Below are positions 1-8,319 of a stretch of 64,000 bases of DNA, in pieces; position 1 is the first letter of the stretch, and each line of letters opens with the position of its first letter. The position numbers and the translations under genes are program-made. This stretch comes from Edaphobacter sp. 4G125 (GTDB lineage Bacteria > Acidobacteriota > Terriglobia > Terriglobales > Acidobacteriaceae), in the NCBI RefSeq assembly GCF_014274685.1, contig NZ_CP060393.1, forward strand, positions 1,919,501 through 1,983,500, given 5' to 3'. A model generated the notes under the pieces. It did not search any database and had not been told where the DNA came from. It worked only from the letters and a program-made list of their open reading frames with translations.

Positions 1-506
1 GCGGAGAATGTTGTTGAAGTCTGCCCGTTGACGAGTTGAGTAGTAAAGGTGAAGCTGCCGGGAGTTGGATCGTAATCTACGACGCCCGTAGCTGTAAAAA
101 AGCCATTGCCTGTTGCATCGAGACATGTGGCATTGAGGCAACCGGTCACATTGCTGATGTACTCAGCGTTATAGTCTGTCATATGGAACGCGAAGGTTTC
201 TCCGTTTTCCGTAATAGTAAAAAGTTGGACCGGACTGATTGCCGGCGGCACCATGTTTTGGCCCTGGGTGTAGGGAAGAACACCGCTCAAAAAATTAATT
301 GGATTTCCATTCGTCAAATACAAACCGAATGTTCCAGTATTTGCTCCAGGTCCTCCCGCTACGAATCCATCAAAAAATTGGATCGTAGAGGAAGTAAAGG
401 TGTCATCCCCAAAAGCGGAGACTGTTCCTGTAATTGAATCGGCGTGAAGTGCCGTGGGTGCAATAAAAGCAGCAGCCAAGGCAAAGACAGCGAGCGGTCT
501 TAACAT
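1..506 (-). CDS. secreted protein, PEP-CTERM-like, C-terminus outside window
   Basis: Read from an ATG at 506, the minus strand stays open to the window edge (168 codons) and begins MLRPLAVFALAAAF, a clear signal peptide ending near LHADS. A GGAGG ribosome site lies about 10 bases upstream. The mature part is rich in Gly, Thr, Phe and Asn and predicted beta-rich, as in the secreted proteins that carry a PEP-CTERM sorting tail in Acidobacteria. That tail would lie beyond the left edge, so the PEP-CTERM assignment is inference. Two cysteines (VTGCLNATCLD) may form a disulfide. Function unknown; the open frame on the opposite strand is its shadow. Confidence 0.7.
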   Translation of the reverse strand, partial: MLRPLAVFALAAAFIAPTALHADSITGTVSAFGDDTFTSSTIQFFDGFVAGGPGANTGTFGLYLTNGNPINFLSGVLPYTQGQNMVPPAISPVQLFTITENGETFAFHMTDYNAEYISNVTGCLNATCLDATGNGFFTATGVVDYDPTPGSFTFTTQLVNGQTSTTFS

Positions 507-741
507 GAAGGTATACCTCCAATAGATGAGCAAGATGCGGCATCGTGCGACCGTATCGCTCATAAAATGCACGTTAATGACCAATGACTACCGCTGTCGC
601 ACACCCCGGCGATAATTCATGAGTTAACTACTTACAAAATCAGGGCGGAAAATTGTGAAAAGTCTTTTTCAGAAAACACGCAAATTTTTGCATATAAAAA
701 TAGTGTTATAAGAATTTTTTTCTCATTCTGGCGTGAATTCC

Positions 742-1818
742 TTACCATTGCAGCAACAATAGCTCTGAGCAGAATGCCGGTCCCATTGCTCCCATCATGC
801 TGTAACAGCCTGGACTCCCCGGGCGATTCTCCAGATACTCCTTCATCACGGTGAGCACAGAGGCTGACGAAAGATTCCCGTGTCGGCGCAGGCTGTTCCA
901 CGAGGCTGAAAGGGCTCCTGAGGGAAGATTCAGACTGTTTTCCATCGCCAGCAGCACCTTGGGGCCACCGCTATGGAAGATGAAACTGCAGATCTGTCCC
1001 ATGTGCATATCCTGTTCGCTAAGAAATGTTTCTACGGTCTTTCGCAGCTCTTTGTTGACCAGTTCGGGTACATCTGCTGAAAGCACAATATTAAATCCGC
1101 TATGGTTGATGCTCCATCCCATCAGATGCTCCGTATCCGGATAGAACGTAGACCTTGTCGCCACCACCCGAGGACACGGTTCCGCTACGCTCGTCGGCTT
1201 TAGAGCATGCGGCGTCTCTTCTCCGGCAAGCACGACTGCGGCTGCGCCATCACCAAACAATCCGCATGCAACAAGTGCTGCCATAGAGGAGTCCTGTTCC
1301 TGCCAGGTGAGCGAACAGAGTTCGACGGAGAGCAACAATGCATATTGTTTTGGATACGCTCGGACATAATCTGCTGCGCGCGCAATGCCCGCTGCCCCGG
1401 CGACGCAGCCTAATCCGAAGATAGGGGTGCGCTTGATGTCGTGCGGAAAGCCCATTCGATTCACAAGGCGAGCATCGATGCTTGGACACGCAATGCCGGT
1501 GACTGAAGTAAAGAAGATGGCTGAGATATCTGCGGGAGTCAGACCAGCCTGGTCCAGTGCCTTCTGAATGGCCTCTTGTCCAAGCTGCATAGCTCCCTGG
1601 ATCCAGGCATCATTCGTTGGACCAAAGCCTGAGATGCTTCCCAGGGTTTCCAGTGGAAACATGATGTGACGGTAGTCCACGCCACAGTTCGTGTGAAGGC
1701 GATCCATGACTTCGGGCATCGCCAGCTTGTCTTGCATACGCTCTTTCAATGCTTCCGTAATCACGGCCTGGGGATAACGGTGAGGCGGAAATGCCGTACC
1801 GACGGATGTAATGCGCAT
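742..1818 (-). CDS. type III polyketide synthase (chalcone/stilbene synthase family)
   Basis: A 358-residue thiolase-fold enzyme expected to condense malonyl-CoA units onto an acyl-CoA starter to make alkylpyrones or alkylresorcinols in the cytoplasm. The catalytic triad is visible: Cys138 in GLGCVAGAAG, His282 in FHSGGPKVL and Asn315 in HGNLSSASV. The length is normal for bacterial type III enzymes. The start at 1818 has a GAGAGG ribosome site about 10 bases upstream. No methyltransferase or oxidoreductase partner, often present in such operons, lies next to it, so it appears to be a single-gene unit. The family call is firm; starter and product cannot be read from sequence. Confidence 0.92.
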   Translation of the reverse strand: MRITSVGTAFPPHRYPQAVITEALKERMQDKLAMPEVMDRLHTNCGVDYRHIMFPLETLGSISGFGPTNDAWIQGAMQLGQEAIQKALDQAGLTPADISAIFFTSVTGIACPSIDARLVNRMGFPHDIKRTPIFGLGCVAGAAGIARAADYVRAYPKQYALLLSVELCSLTWQEQDSSMAALVACGLFGDGAAAVVLAGEETPHALKPTSVAEPCPRVVATRSTFYPDTEHLMGWSINHSGFNIVLSADVPELVNKELRKTVETFLSEQDMHMGQICSFIFHSGGPKVLLAMENSLNLPSGALSASWNSLRRHGNLSSASVLTVMKEYLENRPGSPGCYSMMGAMGPAFCSELLLLQW

Positions 1819-2134
1819 AGGTCTGAAAACCTCTCAGAGGTTGGGGAGTTTCGGGCACACCAATGACTGCTCATTGGCAAACTGCTATGGGGCAGAAATG
1901 TCTGGAACCCTGCGCTCAGAGGCTGGGGGGAAGGTGTTACATCCAGCACGCAAGGGAAGAAGCCGAAGATCGGCAACAGGCCCAGTATAAGTCACAAAAG
2001 ATCGCTCCATCCCAGTGTTTTTCTGGATTTTTCAAAAAAACCGGGCCTGCTCGGGCAAGTGTCTCATTTCACGTTCGGTCGAATTCGATACTATGGTCGA
2101 GTTTTCTATTCGTACTGAGAAGGAGTGATTAAAA
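1819..2134. other. divergent intergenic region between polyketide synthase and ridA-like gene
   Basis: About 316 bases between divergent genes. It must hold both promoters. I see no convincing small gene here; the open frames lack ribosome sites and conserved features. A GAGAAGGAGTG ribosome site for the downstream gene lies at about 2117-2127. Confidence 0.4.
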
Positions 2135-2596
2135 ATGGCATCATCGACACGCAGAGGTCTCTTGAAGAACGCAGCTGCAGCCGCAACGGGAGCCGTCATG
2201 GCCGCCCCTGTGGCATCGGCTCAAACGGCGGCGCGTACCGTCAAAAAAGACGCTACCGGAAAAACTCCAGGTCCTTTTCCGTTTACGCCTGTCGTCTCGT
2301 TTGGCAATCTCCTCTTCGTCTCCGGTGTCGGATGCCGGGTTCCCGGAACCATCGAGGAAAATACCAAATGGGTCCTTGATGAGATCGAAAAATATCTTAT
2401 TGCCTCTGGCTCATCGCTCGAGAAGGTACTGAAGGTCAATGTTTTTATGGAAGACATCAAAGACTTCGACCGCATGAACGCTGTGTACAAGACCCGTAAG
2501 TGGGGCACAGTCTTTCCGGCACGCAATACGGTTCAGCCTGCCAAACTTCCTGCGGGTGACTACGGCCTCGCGATCGACTGCGTTGCCTACGTGTGA
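2135..2596 (+). CDS. Tat-exported RidA (YjgF/YER057c/UK114) family protein
   Basis: 153 residues. The N-terminus (STRRGLLKNAAAAATGAV) is a twin-arginine-type signal, and the rest is a RidA domain (about residues 45-150) with the conserved PARNTVQPAKLP segment that carries the Arg which in RidA binds the carboxylate of imine/enamine substrates. RidA deaminates reactive 2-aminoacrylate-type intermediates in the cytoplasm, so an exported copy must work on something else in the periplasm; this is inference. A strong GGAG ribosome site precedes the ATG. It appears monocistronic. Confidence 0.85.
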   Translation: MASSTRRGLLKNAAAAATGAVMAAPVASAQTAARTVKKDATGKTPGPFPFTPVVSFGNLLFVSGVGCRVPGTIEENTKWVLDEIEKYLIASGSSLEKVLKVNVFMEDIKDFDRMNAVYKTRKWGTVFPARNTVQPAKLPAGDYGLAIDCVAYV

Positions 2597-2984
2597 GATC
2601 GAAGTCATTCACCTCAGCCTGTTTTTCTGTCTCAATACCTTTGTCATCCCAGCTGGGGGACAGAAATCCTGTCAAGCCAGGATCTCCTCTAACTCTCACG
2701 ATTCAGAGGAGATCTTGATTGCAGAATCTCTTCATCTATCTCGCTAAAATAGAAATAGGAAAAAAGATAAGTCAAGTAATAGAAATCGGAAAGATTAGAA
2801 GTCATATGTCCGGCTCATTTTGAGTCGGACGTGATCGTTTAACGCGGTAGAGAAGACGCAGGTACACACTTATCTTATTTATTTCGAATACTTTGTCTCA
2901 TTTGTAGGGAGGGGAGGGGTTGTTTGTTGTCCAACCGACACCCAGTCAACTGAAACGCCTCGAGGCTGCTATCCTTTCCCTCAC
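2597..2984. other. intergenic region with a 10-bp inverted repeat
   Basis: No gene seen. A perfect 10-bp inverted repeat (GATCTCCTCT at 2681-2690, AGAGGAGATC at 2705-2714, 14-base loop) could be a hairpin ending the upstream transcript, but no T-run follows. The last 100 bases should contain the promoter of the transporter gene. No clear ribosome site precedes the ATG at 2985. Confidence 0.4.
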
Positions 2985-4238
2985 ATGGCCTCCACAACCA
3001 AATCCAGGGTGACCGGTGCAGTTGCCGGAGCGACGACAGCGCTTGTGCTTCTCACCGCGCTCAACTTCGTCAACTACATCGACCGGTACATCCTTCCAGG
3101 CGTGCAGGAGCAGATCAAGCACGAGTTCCTTCTCTCTGACGAGCAGATCGGAAGCCTCACCCTCTGGTTCATGCTCGCTTACATGCTCACCTCGCCCATT
3201 ACGGGATGGCTCGGAGACCGTTTTCCGCGAAAACCGATGATCGTCGTCGCGGCCCTCTTCTGGAGTGCGATCAACTTCTTCACCGCGTCGGTGAACTCTT
3301 ACGAATCACTGAATCTGCGCCATGCAGCGCTCGGTATCGGCGAGGCCAGCTTCGGAATCTTCGCTCCAGCGCTGCTTGCGGACTTCTACCCACCTGAGCA
3401 GCGCAACCGCGTGATGACGATCTTCAACATCGCGATTCCCGTCGGAGCCGCCCTTGGATATCTCGTCGGCGGAGTCGTCGGGGAGCACCACGGCTGGCGC
3501 ATGTCATTCATCGTCTCTGCCATTCCCGGAGTGATTTTGGCCCTGCTCATCCTCTTTCTGATGAAGGAGCCGGAGCGCGGAGCCAGTCAGCACGAGAAGG
3601 CAAAGTTTGAGAAGGGAACCGTTCTAAATCTTCTGAAGAACAAGGCGTACCTTGCCTCGATCCTTGGGTATGCCGCCGTTACGTTTTCATTGGGTGGAAT
3701 CTCGTGGTGGATGCCGTCCTTTCTCGAGCGCGTTGGAGGGCGTTCGCAGGCCAGCGCAGCTTTTCTGATGGGAGCGATCACTGTGGTGACAGGCCTGCTT
3801 GGAACCATCACCGGAGGAGTTATTGCGCAGCGCTGGTCGAAGAAGACTCCGAAGGCTCTCTACTTAGTGCCCGCCATGAGTGCGGCGCTTGCGGTCCCAC
3901 CGGCCCTGGTCTGCTTCTTCGGTCCGAAAAACCTGACGATCCCTGCGCTCGCTCTCGCGATCTTCCTCATTTTTCTCGGGACCGGTCCTGTAAACGCTGC
4001 GACCGTCAATGCGGTTCGTCCGGAGGTCCGAGCGACGGCAATGGCTGGACAGCTCTTTATCATCCATGCGCTTGGCGATGCCATCTCACCGCGCGTAATC
4101 GGAGCTGTCAGCGACCGATCGAACCTTAGTTTTGGATTGGGCTCGACTTTGATTACGCTTGTTCTGGCTGCGATCATCTTCTTTTTCGGCTCGCGTTACG
4201 CTCCACCGCTGGGCGAAGAGGAACCTGTTGCAGCATGA
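2985..4238 (+). CDS. MFS transporter, spinster-like
   Basis: 417 residues with about 12 hydrophobic segments. The first helix carries NFVNYIDRYILPG, typical of the spinster-type major facilitator branch, and MFS motif A (GWLGDRFPRKP, residues 74-84) lies between helices 2 and 3. Substrate unknown; family members move lipids, sugars or aromatic acids. The stop overlaps the start of the glycosyltransferase gene by four bases (ATGA), so the two are translationally coupled and probably act together, perhaps on a glycolipid; that link is inference. Confidence 0.85.
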   Translation: MASTTKSRVTGAVAGATTALVLLTALNFVNYIDRYILPGVQEQIKHEFLLSDEQIGSLTLWFMLAYMLTSPITGWLGDRFPRKPMIVVAALFWSAINFFTASVNSYESLNLRHAALGIGEASFGIFAPALLADFYPPEQRNRVMTIFNIAIPVGAALGYLVGGVVGEHHGWRMSFIVSAIPGVILALLILFLMKEPERGASQHEKAKFEKGTVLNLLKNKAYLASILGYAAVTFSLGGISWWMPSFLERVGGRSQASAAFLMGAITVVTGLLGTITGGVIAQRWSKKTPKALYLVPAMSAALAVPPALVCFFGPKNLTIPALALAIFLIFLGTGPVNAATVNAVRPEVRATAMAGQLFIIHALGDAISPRVIGAVSDRSNLSFGLGSTLITLVLAAIIFFFGSRYAPPLGEEEPVAA

Positions 4239-5413
4239 TTGCACTACTCATCATCGCCTGGCTTGTGACCCTGGCCTGGCTCTGGAAGGCAGCAACGGCA
4301 GTATGCGGGTTGCCACACATTCCTAACCTGCTTGAACCAAAGTTCGATCGCGCTCCGGAAGGCAGTCCGTCAATCACGGTTATCGTTCCTGCACGAGACG
4401 AAGCTGCCGCATTACCTTTGTGTCTTTCATCGTTGCTCGCACAGGATTACAAGAACCTGAGGATTATTGCTGTGGACGATCGCTCAACCGATGGGACGGG
4501 AGCGATCATGGATGCTCTCGCGGTTCATCATCCAGAGCGTCTGCGTGTGCTGCATGTAAAGCAGCTTTCCGCAGGATGGCTAGGCAAACCACATGCGATG
4601 GCTTTGGCTGCAAGGGATGCGATTGTGATGGAGCGTCCTGATTACCTGCTTTTCACCGATGCAGATGTAATCTTTCAATCCGAAGCGATTCGCCGTTCAC
4701 TCGCGCAGGCCGTCGCGACGCAAGCGGATCACTTCGTCACGTTTCCAACGCCATTGGTCAAGACCTTTGGCGAAGGCGTGCTGCTCGGTTATCTGGGGGT
4801 GATGGGATTGTGGGTGACGCGGCCATGGAAGGCCGCCGATCCCAAAGCGAAGCGCGACTTTATTGGTATTGGTGCCTTCAATCTGCTGCGAACTGAAGCG
4901 TATGAAAAGCTGGGTGGATTCGAGGCGCTACGGATGGAGATACTGGAAGATCTTGTGCTCGCGCGCAAGGTCAAGCTTGCTGGGCTGCACCAACAAGTCG
5001 CGACGGCGCCAGGCATGGTGAGCCTACACTGGGCAGCGGGAACGATGGGTGTGGTGAAGGGAATGACCAAAAATCTCTTCGCCATCTTCCGTTTCCGAAT
5101 CGAAGTCGTTGTGTTTGCCTGTATCGCCTTGGCGGTCCTTTGCCTTGGGCCGATCGGTTTTCTCTTTCCAGCGCAAACGAAGTTTCCAGCGGAGATCGCG
5201 TTGGCTTCCATAGCGGCACTGTATATTGTTTCGGCGCGTCACTCGAAAATCTCGCCCTGGTACGCGCTGTTGTTTCCAGCGGGAGCTGCGTTGTTTCTGT
5301 ACTCGCTGCTTCGCTCGTCGTGGATTACGGTACGCGAGGGTGGAGTGACGTGGCGAGGCACGTTTTATCCGCTGGTAGAGCTTCGCCGCGGGCTGGTCTC
5401 CCTTCGCGAGTAA
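4235..5413 (+). CDS. family 2 glycosyltransferase, HpnB-like
   Basis: 392 residues. A short N-terminal membrane segment (1-20) is followed by a GT-A domain with VIVPARDEA (about 49-57), VDDRSTDGTG (80-89), the metal-binding DxD as TDAD (141-144) and an acidic EDLVLARKVK stretch. Several C-terminal helices come last. Length and arrangement fit the hopanoid-associated HpnB group and related membrane glycosyltransferases; no other hopanoid gene is visible here, so the HpnB name is only a resemblance. It shares an ATGA overlap with the MFS gene and ends 9 bases from the convergent ispG. Confidence 0.85.
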   Translation: MIALLIIAWLVTLAWLWKAATAVCGLPHIPNLLEPKFDRAPEGSPSITVIVPARDEAAALPLCLSSLLAQDYKNLRIIAVDDRSTDGTGAIMDALAVHHPERLRVLHVKQLSAGWLGKPHAMALAARDAIVMERPDYLLFTDADVIFQSEAIRRSLAQAVATQADHFVTFPTPLVKTFGEGVLLGYLGVMGLWVTRPWKAADPKAKRDFIGIGAFNLLRTEAYEKLGGFEALRMEILEDLVLARKVKLAGLHQQVATAPGMVSLHWAAGTMGVVKGMTKNLFAIFRFRIEVVVFACIALAVLCLGPIGFLFPAQTKFPAEIALASIAALYIVSARHSKISPWYALLFPAGAALFLYSLLRSSWITVREGGVTWRGTFYPLVELRRGLVSLRE

Positions 5414-5422
5414 GGAATTCGA

Positions 5423-6655
5423 TCAGGCTTCGACGAGAACTTTGCCGTAACGCTTCTCAACGTATCCGTCGAGGATCTGCTGGAACTCTTCGACGATGTG
5501 GTCGCCCTTGAGCGTGGTGTAGAGCTTGCCGTCTACGTAGACGGGGGCCTTCGGCTCCTCGAAGGTTCCCGGCAGAGAGATACCGATGTTGGCATGCTTG
5601 GATTCGCCGGGGCCGTTGACGATGCAACCCATGACTGCAAGCTTCAGCTCTTCGACGCCAGGATACTGCTTCTTCCATTCAGGCATTTGCTCAGCCAAGT
5701 ATCCTTGGATGCGCTCGGCGAGCTCTTGGAAGTAAGTTGATGTAGTGCGCCCGCACCCAGGGCAGCTGGTGACCTGGGGCATGAAGCTGCGGATGCTCAG
5801 GGACTGAAGAATCTGTTGTCCGCAGCGAACCTCTTCGGAACGGTCGCCACCTGGGGTCGGCGTGAGCGAGACTCGGATGGTGTCACCGATGCCACTGAGG
5901 AGCAGGGGAGCGAGACCAGCAGCGGAGGCAACGATACCTTTCATGCCCATGCCAGCTTCGGTAAGCCCGAGGTGCAGAGCATAGTCGCAGCGTCGTGCAA
6001 GCTCAGTGTAAACATCGATCAGGTCACGCACGCCGGAGACCTTGGCTGAGAGAACGATTTGATCGCGGCGCAGGCCGTAACGTTCGGCAGCGGCGGCGTT
6101 GTCGAGCGCGGAGACAACCATTGCCTCCATCATGACATCACGCGCAGGCAGTGGATCGGACGATTTGGAGTTCTCGTCCATCATCTTGGTGAGCAGCGCC
6201 TGGTCGAGCGAACCCCAGTTGACGCCGATGCGCACAGGCTTCTGATGTTTGACGGCGACCTCAACCATCGTGCGGAAGTTATCGTCGTCTTTGCGTCCGA
6301 TAGAGACGTTTCCAGGATTGATGCGATATTTCGAGAGGGCCTTTGCAGTGTCAGGGTATTTGGTGAGTAGAAGGTGACCGTTGTAGTGAAAGTCTCCGAT
6401 GATGGGAGTGTTCCAGCCCTTCTTCTGAATACCTTCAACGATGTAGGGAACAGCCTTTGCGGCATTGTCGTTGTTGACCGTGATACGGACCATCTCAGAA
6501 CCGGCGCGTGCCAGAGCTGCAATCTGCTGAACGGTGCTTTCGACATCCGCTGTGTCGGTGTTGGTCATGGACTGCACTACGACCGGCGCATCGGAACCTA
6601 CACGAACTCCACCAATATTGACCGTAACCGCACGACGACGCTGTATCTCGGGCAT
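5423..6655 (-). CDS. ispG: 4-hydroxy-3-methylbut-2-enyl diphosphate synthase
   Basis: The penultimate enzyme of the non-mevalonate isoprenoid pathway, reducing MEcPP to HMBPP with a [4Fe-4S] cluster. The three cluster cysteines are present in SCPGCGR and GCIVNGPGE in the C-terminal third, and the N-terminal TIM-barrel part has [10 protein letters not shown] place the start at 6655 ([16 protein letters not shown]), giving 410 residues, because a GGGTGGAG ribosome site lies just upstream; an in-frame ATG at 6709 would add 18 unconserved residues. It appears monocistronic. Confidence 0.96.
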   Translation of the reverse strand: MPEIQRRRAVTVNIGGVRVGSDAPVVVQSMTNTDTADVESTVQQIAALARAGSEMVRITVNNDNAAKAVPYIVEGIQKKGWNTPIIGDFHYNGHLLLTKYPDTAKALSKYRINPGNVSIGRKDDDNFRTMVEVAVKHQKPVRIGVNWGSLDQALLTKMMDENSKSSDPLPARDVMMEAMVVSALDNAAAAERYGLRRDQIVLSAKVSGVRDLIDVYTELARRCDYALHLGLTEAGMGMKGIVASAAGLAPLLLSGIGDTIRVSLTPTPGGDRSEEVRCGQQILQSLSIRSFMPQVTSCPGCGRTTSTYFQELAERIQGYLAEQMPEWKKQYPGVEELKLAVMGCIVNGPGESKHANIGISLPGTFEEPKAPVYVDGKLYTTLKGDHIVEEFQQILDGYVEKRYGKVLVEA

Positions 6656-6719
6656 AAACTCTCCACCCTTAAGTTTATCACTCAGCAACGAAATACCCTC
6701 GCGATACACTAAGCTGTAA

Positions 6720-6796
6720 GGCCCGGTAGCTCAGTTGCATAGAGCAGCGCACTCCTAACGCGAAGGTCGCAGGTTGGACTCCTGCCCGGGCCACCA
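6720..6796 (+). tRNA. tRNA-Arg (anticodon CCT)
   Basis: A 77-base cloverleaf with encoded CCA: acceptor stem GGCCCGG/CCGGGCC, D stem GCTC/GAGC, T stem GCAGG/CCTGC, variable loop AGGTC, anticodon CCT at 6754-6756 in loop CTCCTAA. It departs from the usual tRNA: base 19 is C (6738) and base 56 is G (6776), where nearly all tRNAs have G19 and C56, so the tertiary pair seems swapped rather than lost. The anticodon stem has G27:A43 and A31:C39 mismatches and only three Watson-Crick pairs. It could be functional with a compensated change or a decaying copy. Confidence 0.85.
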
Positions 6797-7374
6797 TAAA
6801 CCCCTATAAACGTTGATGATTTATCGATACCCCGAAGTGAGGAGAGCGTGAGATTTGCCTTGTGCCGCTTTGTGTCATTTTGTCTTTCTTTTACATCGGG
6901 ACGTAGTGAAATAAACCTCACGGAGAGGGTTAGGGATTGTCGTTTTGTACGTTTAAGGCAGCTGTTCGTTTCATCGACGAGCGGTTACCCTCTTGGGCAG
7001 GGCGCTCTAGATCGACGTGGTGGATCAGAACCCGCCCATAGAGAGACGGAGAGCCTTTAGACGGCCCTCCGCGATCAGATAGCCAAAGCGACCTGGCACT
7101 TATCGAGGACAGGTATGTGGCCTCCCTTCGGAGTAAAGGAGGCGAGCCGTTGTGCTTATGCTCCCGAATCCGTTACAGACCGTTGCGTCTCGGTTGATGT
7201 GTGCGCGACCAAAACATTGATGATTTGCGCCGAGCGATGTAGGTAGTCTCATGTCCACGGAAACCCGTTAGCCCAAAAGCTCTATGGTTCGCATGGTTTC
7301 CGTGATCCAATCGACCTAGCTGCTCGACCTTGCCATAGTACTTTGGGGAGGATGCGCCTATCGCTCAATTGGTT
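6797..7374. other. gene-free region downstream of the tRNA, with 10-bp direct repeats
   Basis: 578 bases with no supported gene. At 6861, 6871 and 6881 three direct repeats of TGTG/TGTC follow each other with a 10-base period, reminiscent of arm-type sites of tyrosine integrases, which often use tRNA genes. No integrase gene or second copy of the tRNA end is visible in the window, so an integration scar is only a possibility. A GGCCTCC/GGAGGC inverted repeat lies near 7119-7145. Confidence 0.3.
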
Positions 7375-8274
7375 TTAAATAGATTCAGTCTGTTGTCGAA
7401 ACCAGGCCACGATTGAACCGCGCAAAGCCGCTTTCTCAAAGTGAGAGGATATTTTTAGAAGATTTGTCAGATGATCTTTGCCGGAGAGGACAGATGGTAG
7501 GAATGTTTCCGAACTCCGAGAAATGGAGCCGCCTAAAACGATGATATCGGGTGCGAGGGGCAAGAGATAGACTTCGATCACGCGGCCAAGCTCGTCTCCA
7601 AATGCCGACATGATTTCAGATGCAATCGGATCGGTGAAAGAGTTCTTTGTGATCTCTTTCACTGATTGATATTTCCCCCCGCGGTCTTCCTGCAGTTTCA
7701 TGATTCCTCGAGTAGAGACAAAATCTTCGACCGTGCGATCTCTCCACGGGAGGGCATAAAGATCATTGGGGAGAACATCCGTTACGGAAACCGGTCGGCC
7801 ATCAATTGCAAACGCGGCGCCAATTCCCGTCCCTAAGGTAATTCCAATGGCCCTCGCCGCGAAGGGTTCTTGTAATTCGCCAAGAAGAAACGCATCAGCA
7901 TCGTTGAGAAATATGATTTTTGTTCCGTCGAGTCCGAACTGATCGGCGAGACATTTACGAATGTTTAAGCCATACCAGGCTGAGAATTTATGTTGCAGCC
8001 GCGAGACTCCTCCGGGATAGTCGAATGGTCCAGGAATCGCGACCGCGATTCCTGCAATGTTCCCAGACAAGGTTAAAGCAGAGAGAGCCATGCGACCGGC
8101 CTCAGCGGCCCGATCCAGCAGATATGTAGCCGAACCTCCCTCATCTAGAGCAAGAGACGCGCTGGATCTACTCAGTGGATTGCTTATGTCCACAGCCATG
8201 GCGGCGACGTGACTGCCTCCCATGTCGAAGCTTAAAAGAACCTTGTCATTGGTTGATATTGTCGGGGAGGACAT
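7375..8274 (-). CDS. ROK-family sugar kinase
   Basis: 299 residues of the ROK (repressor, ORF, kinase) fold without the helix-turn-helix of the repressor members, so probably a cytoplasmic sugar kinase. The N-terminal phosphate loop is FDMGGSHV (residues 16-23), the catalytic Asp125 is in LNDADAF, and the second phosphate motif is GITLGTGIG (144-152). The Cys-rich zinc motif of many ROK kinases is not apparent. The gene lies 45 bases downstream of the isomerase-like gene on the same strand and is probably co-transcribed, pointing to sugar phosphorylation coupled to isomerisation. Sugar specificity is unknown. Confidence 0.85.
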   Translation of the reverse strand: MSSPTISTNDKVLLSFDMGGSHVAAMAVDISNPLSRSSASLALDEGGSATYLLDRAAEAGRMALSALTLSGNIAGIAVAIPGPFDYPGGVSRLQHKFSAWYGLNIRKCLADQFGLDGTKIIFLNDADAFLLGELQEPFAARAIGITLGTGIGAAFAIDGRPVSVTDVLPNDLYALPWRDRTVEDFVSTRGIMKLQEDRGGKYQSVKEITKNSFTDPIASEIMSAFGDELGRVIEVYLLPLAPDIIVLGGSISRSSETFLPSVLSGKDHLTNLLKISSHFEKAALRGSIVAWFRQQTESI

Positions 8275-8319
8275 GGCTTGTGCACCTCAGGGGAAGAACC
8301 GTCTCGTACCATTTGCATT

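Noticed and set aside
36-437. 133-codon open frame on the plus strand
   Set aside because: Antisense to the secreted protein gene, which has a signal peptide and ribosome site.
2681-2714. Inverted repeat after the RidA-like gene as a Rho-independent terminator
   Set aside because: The stem is good, but no T-run follows; kept only as a hairpin in the intergenic entry.
6848-7060. 70-codon open frame after the tRNA
   Set aside because: No ribosome site, no domain, composition unlike neighbours; treated as non-coding.
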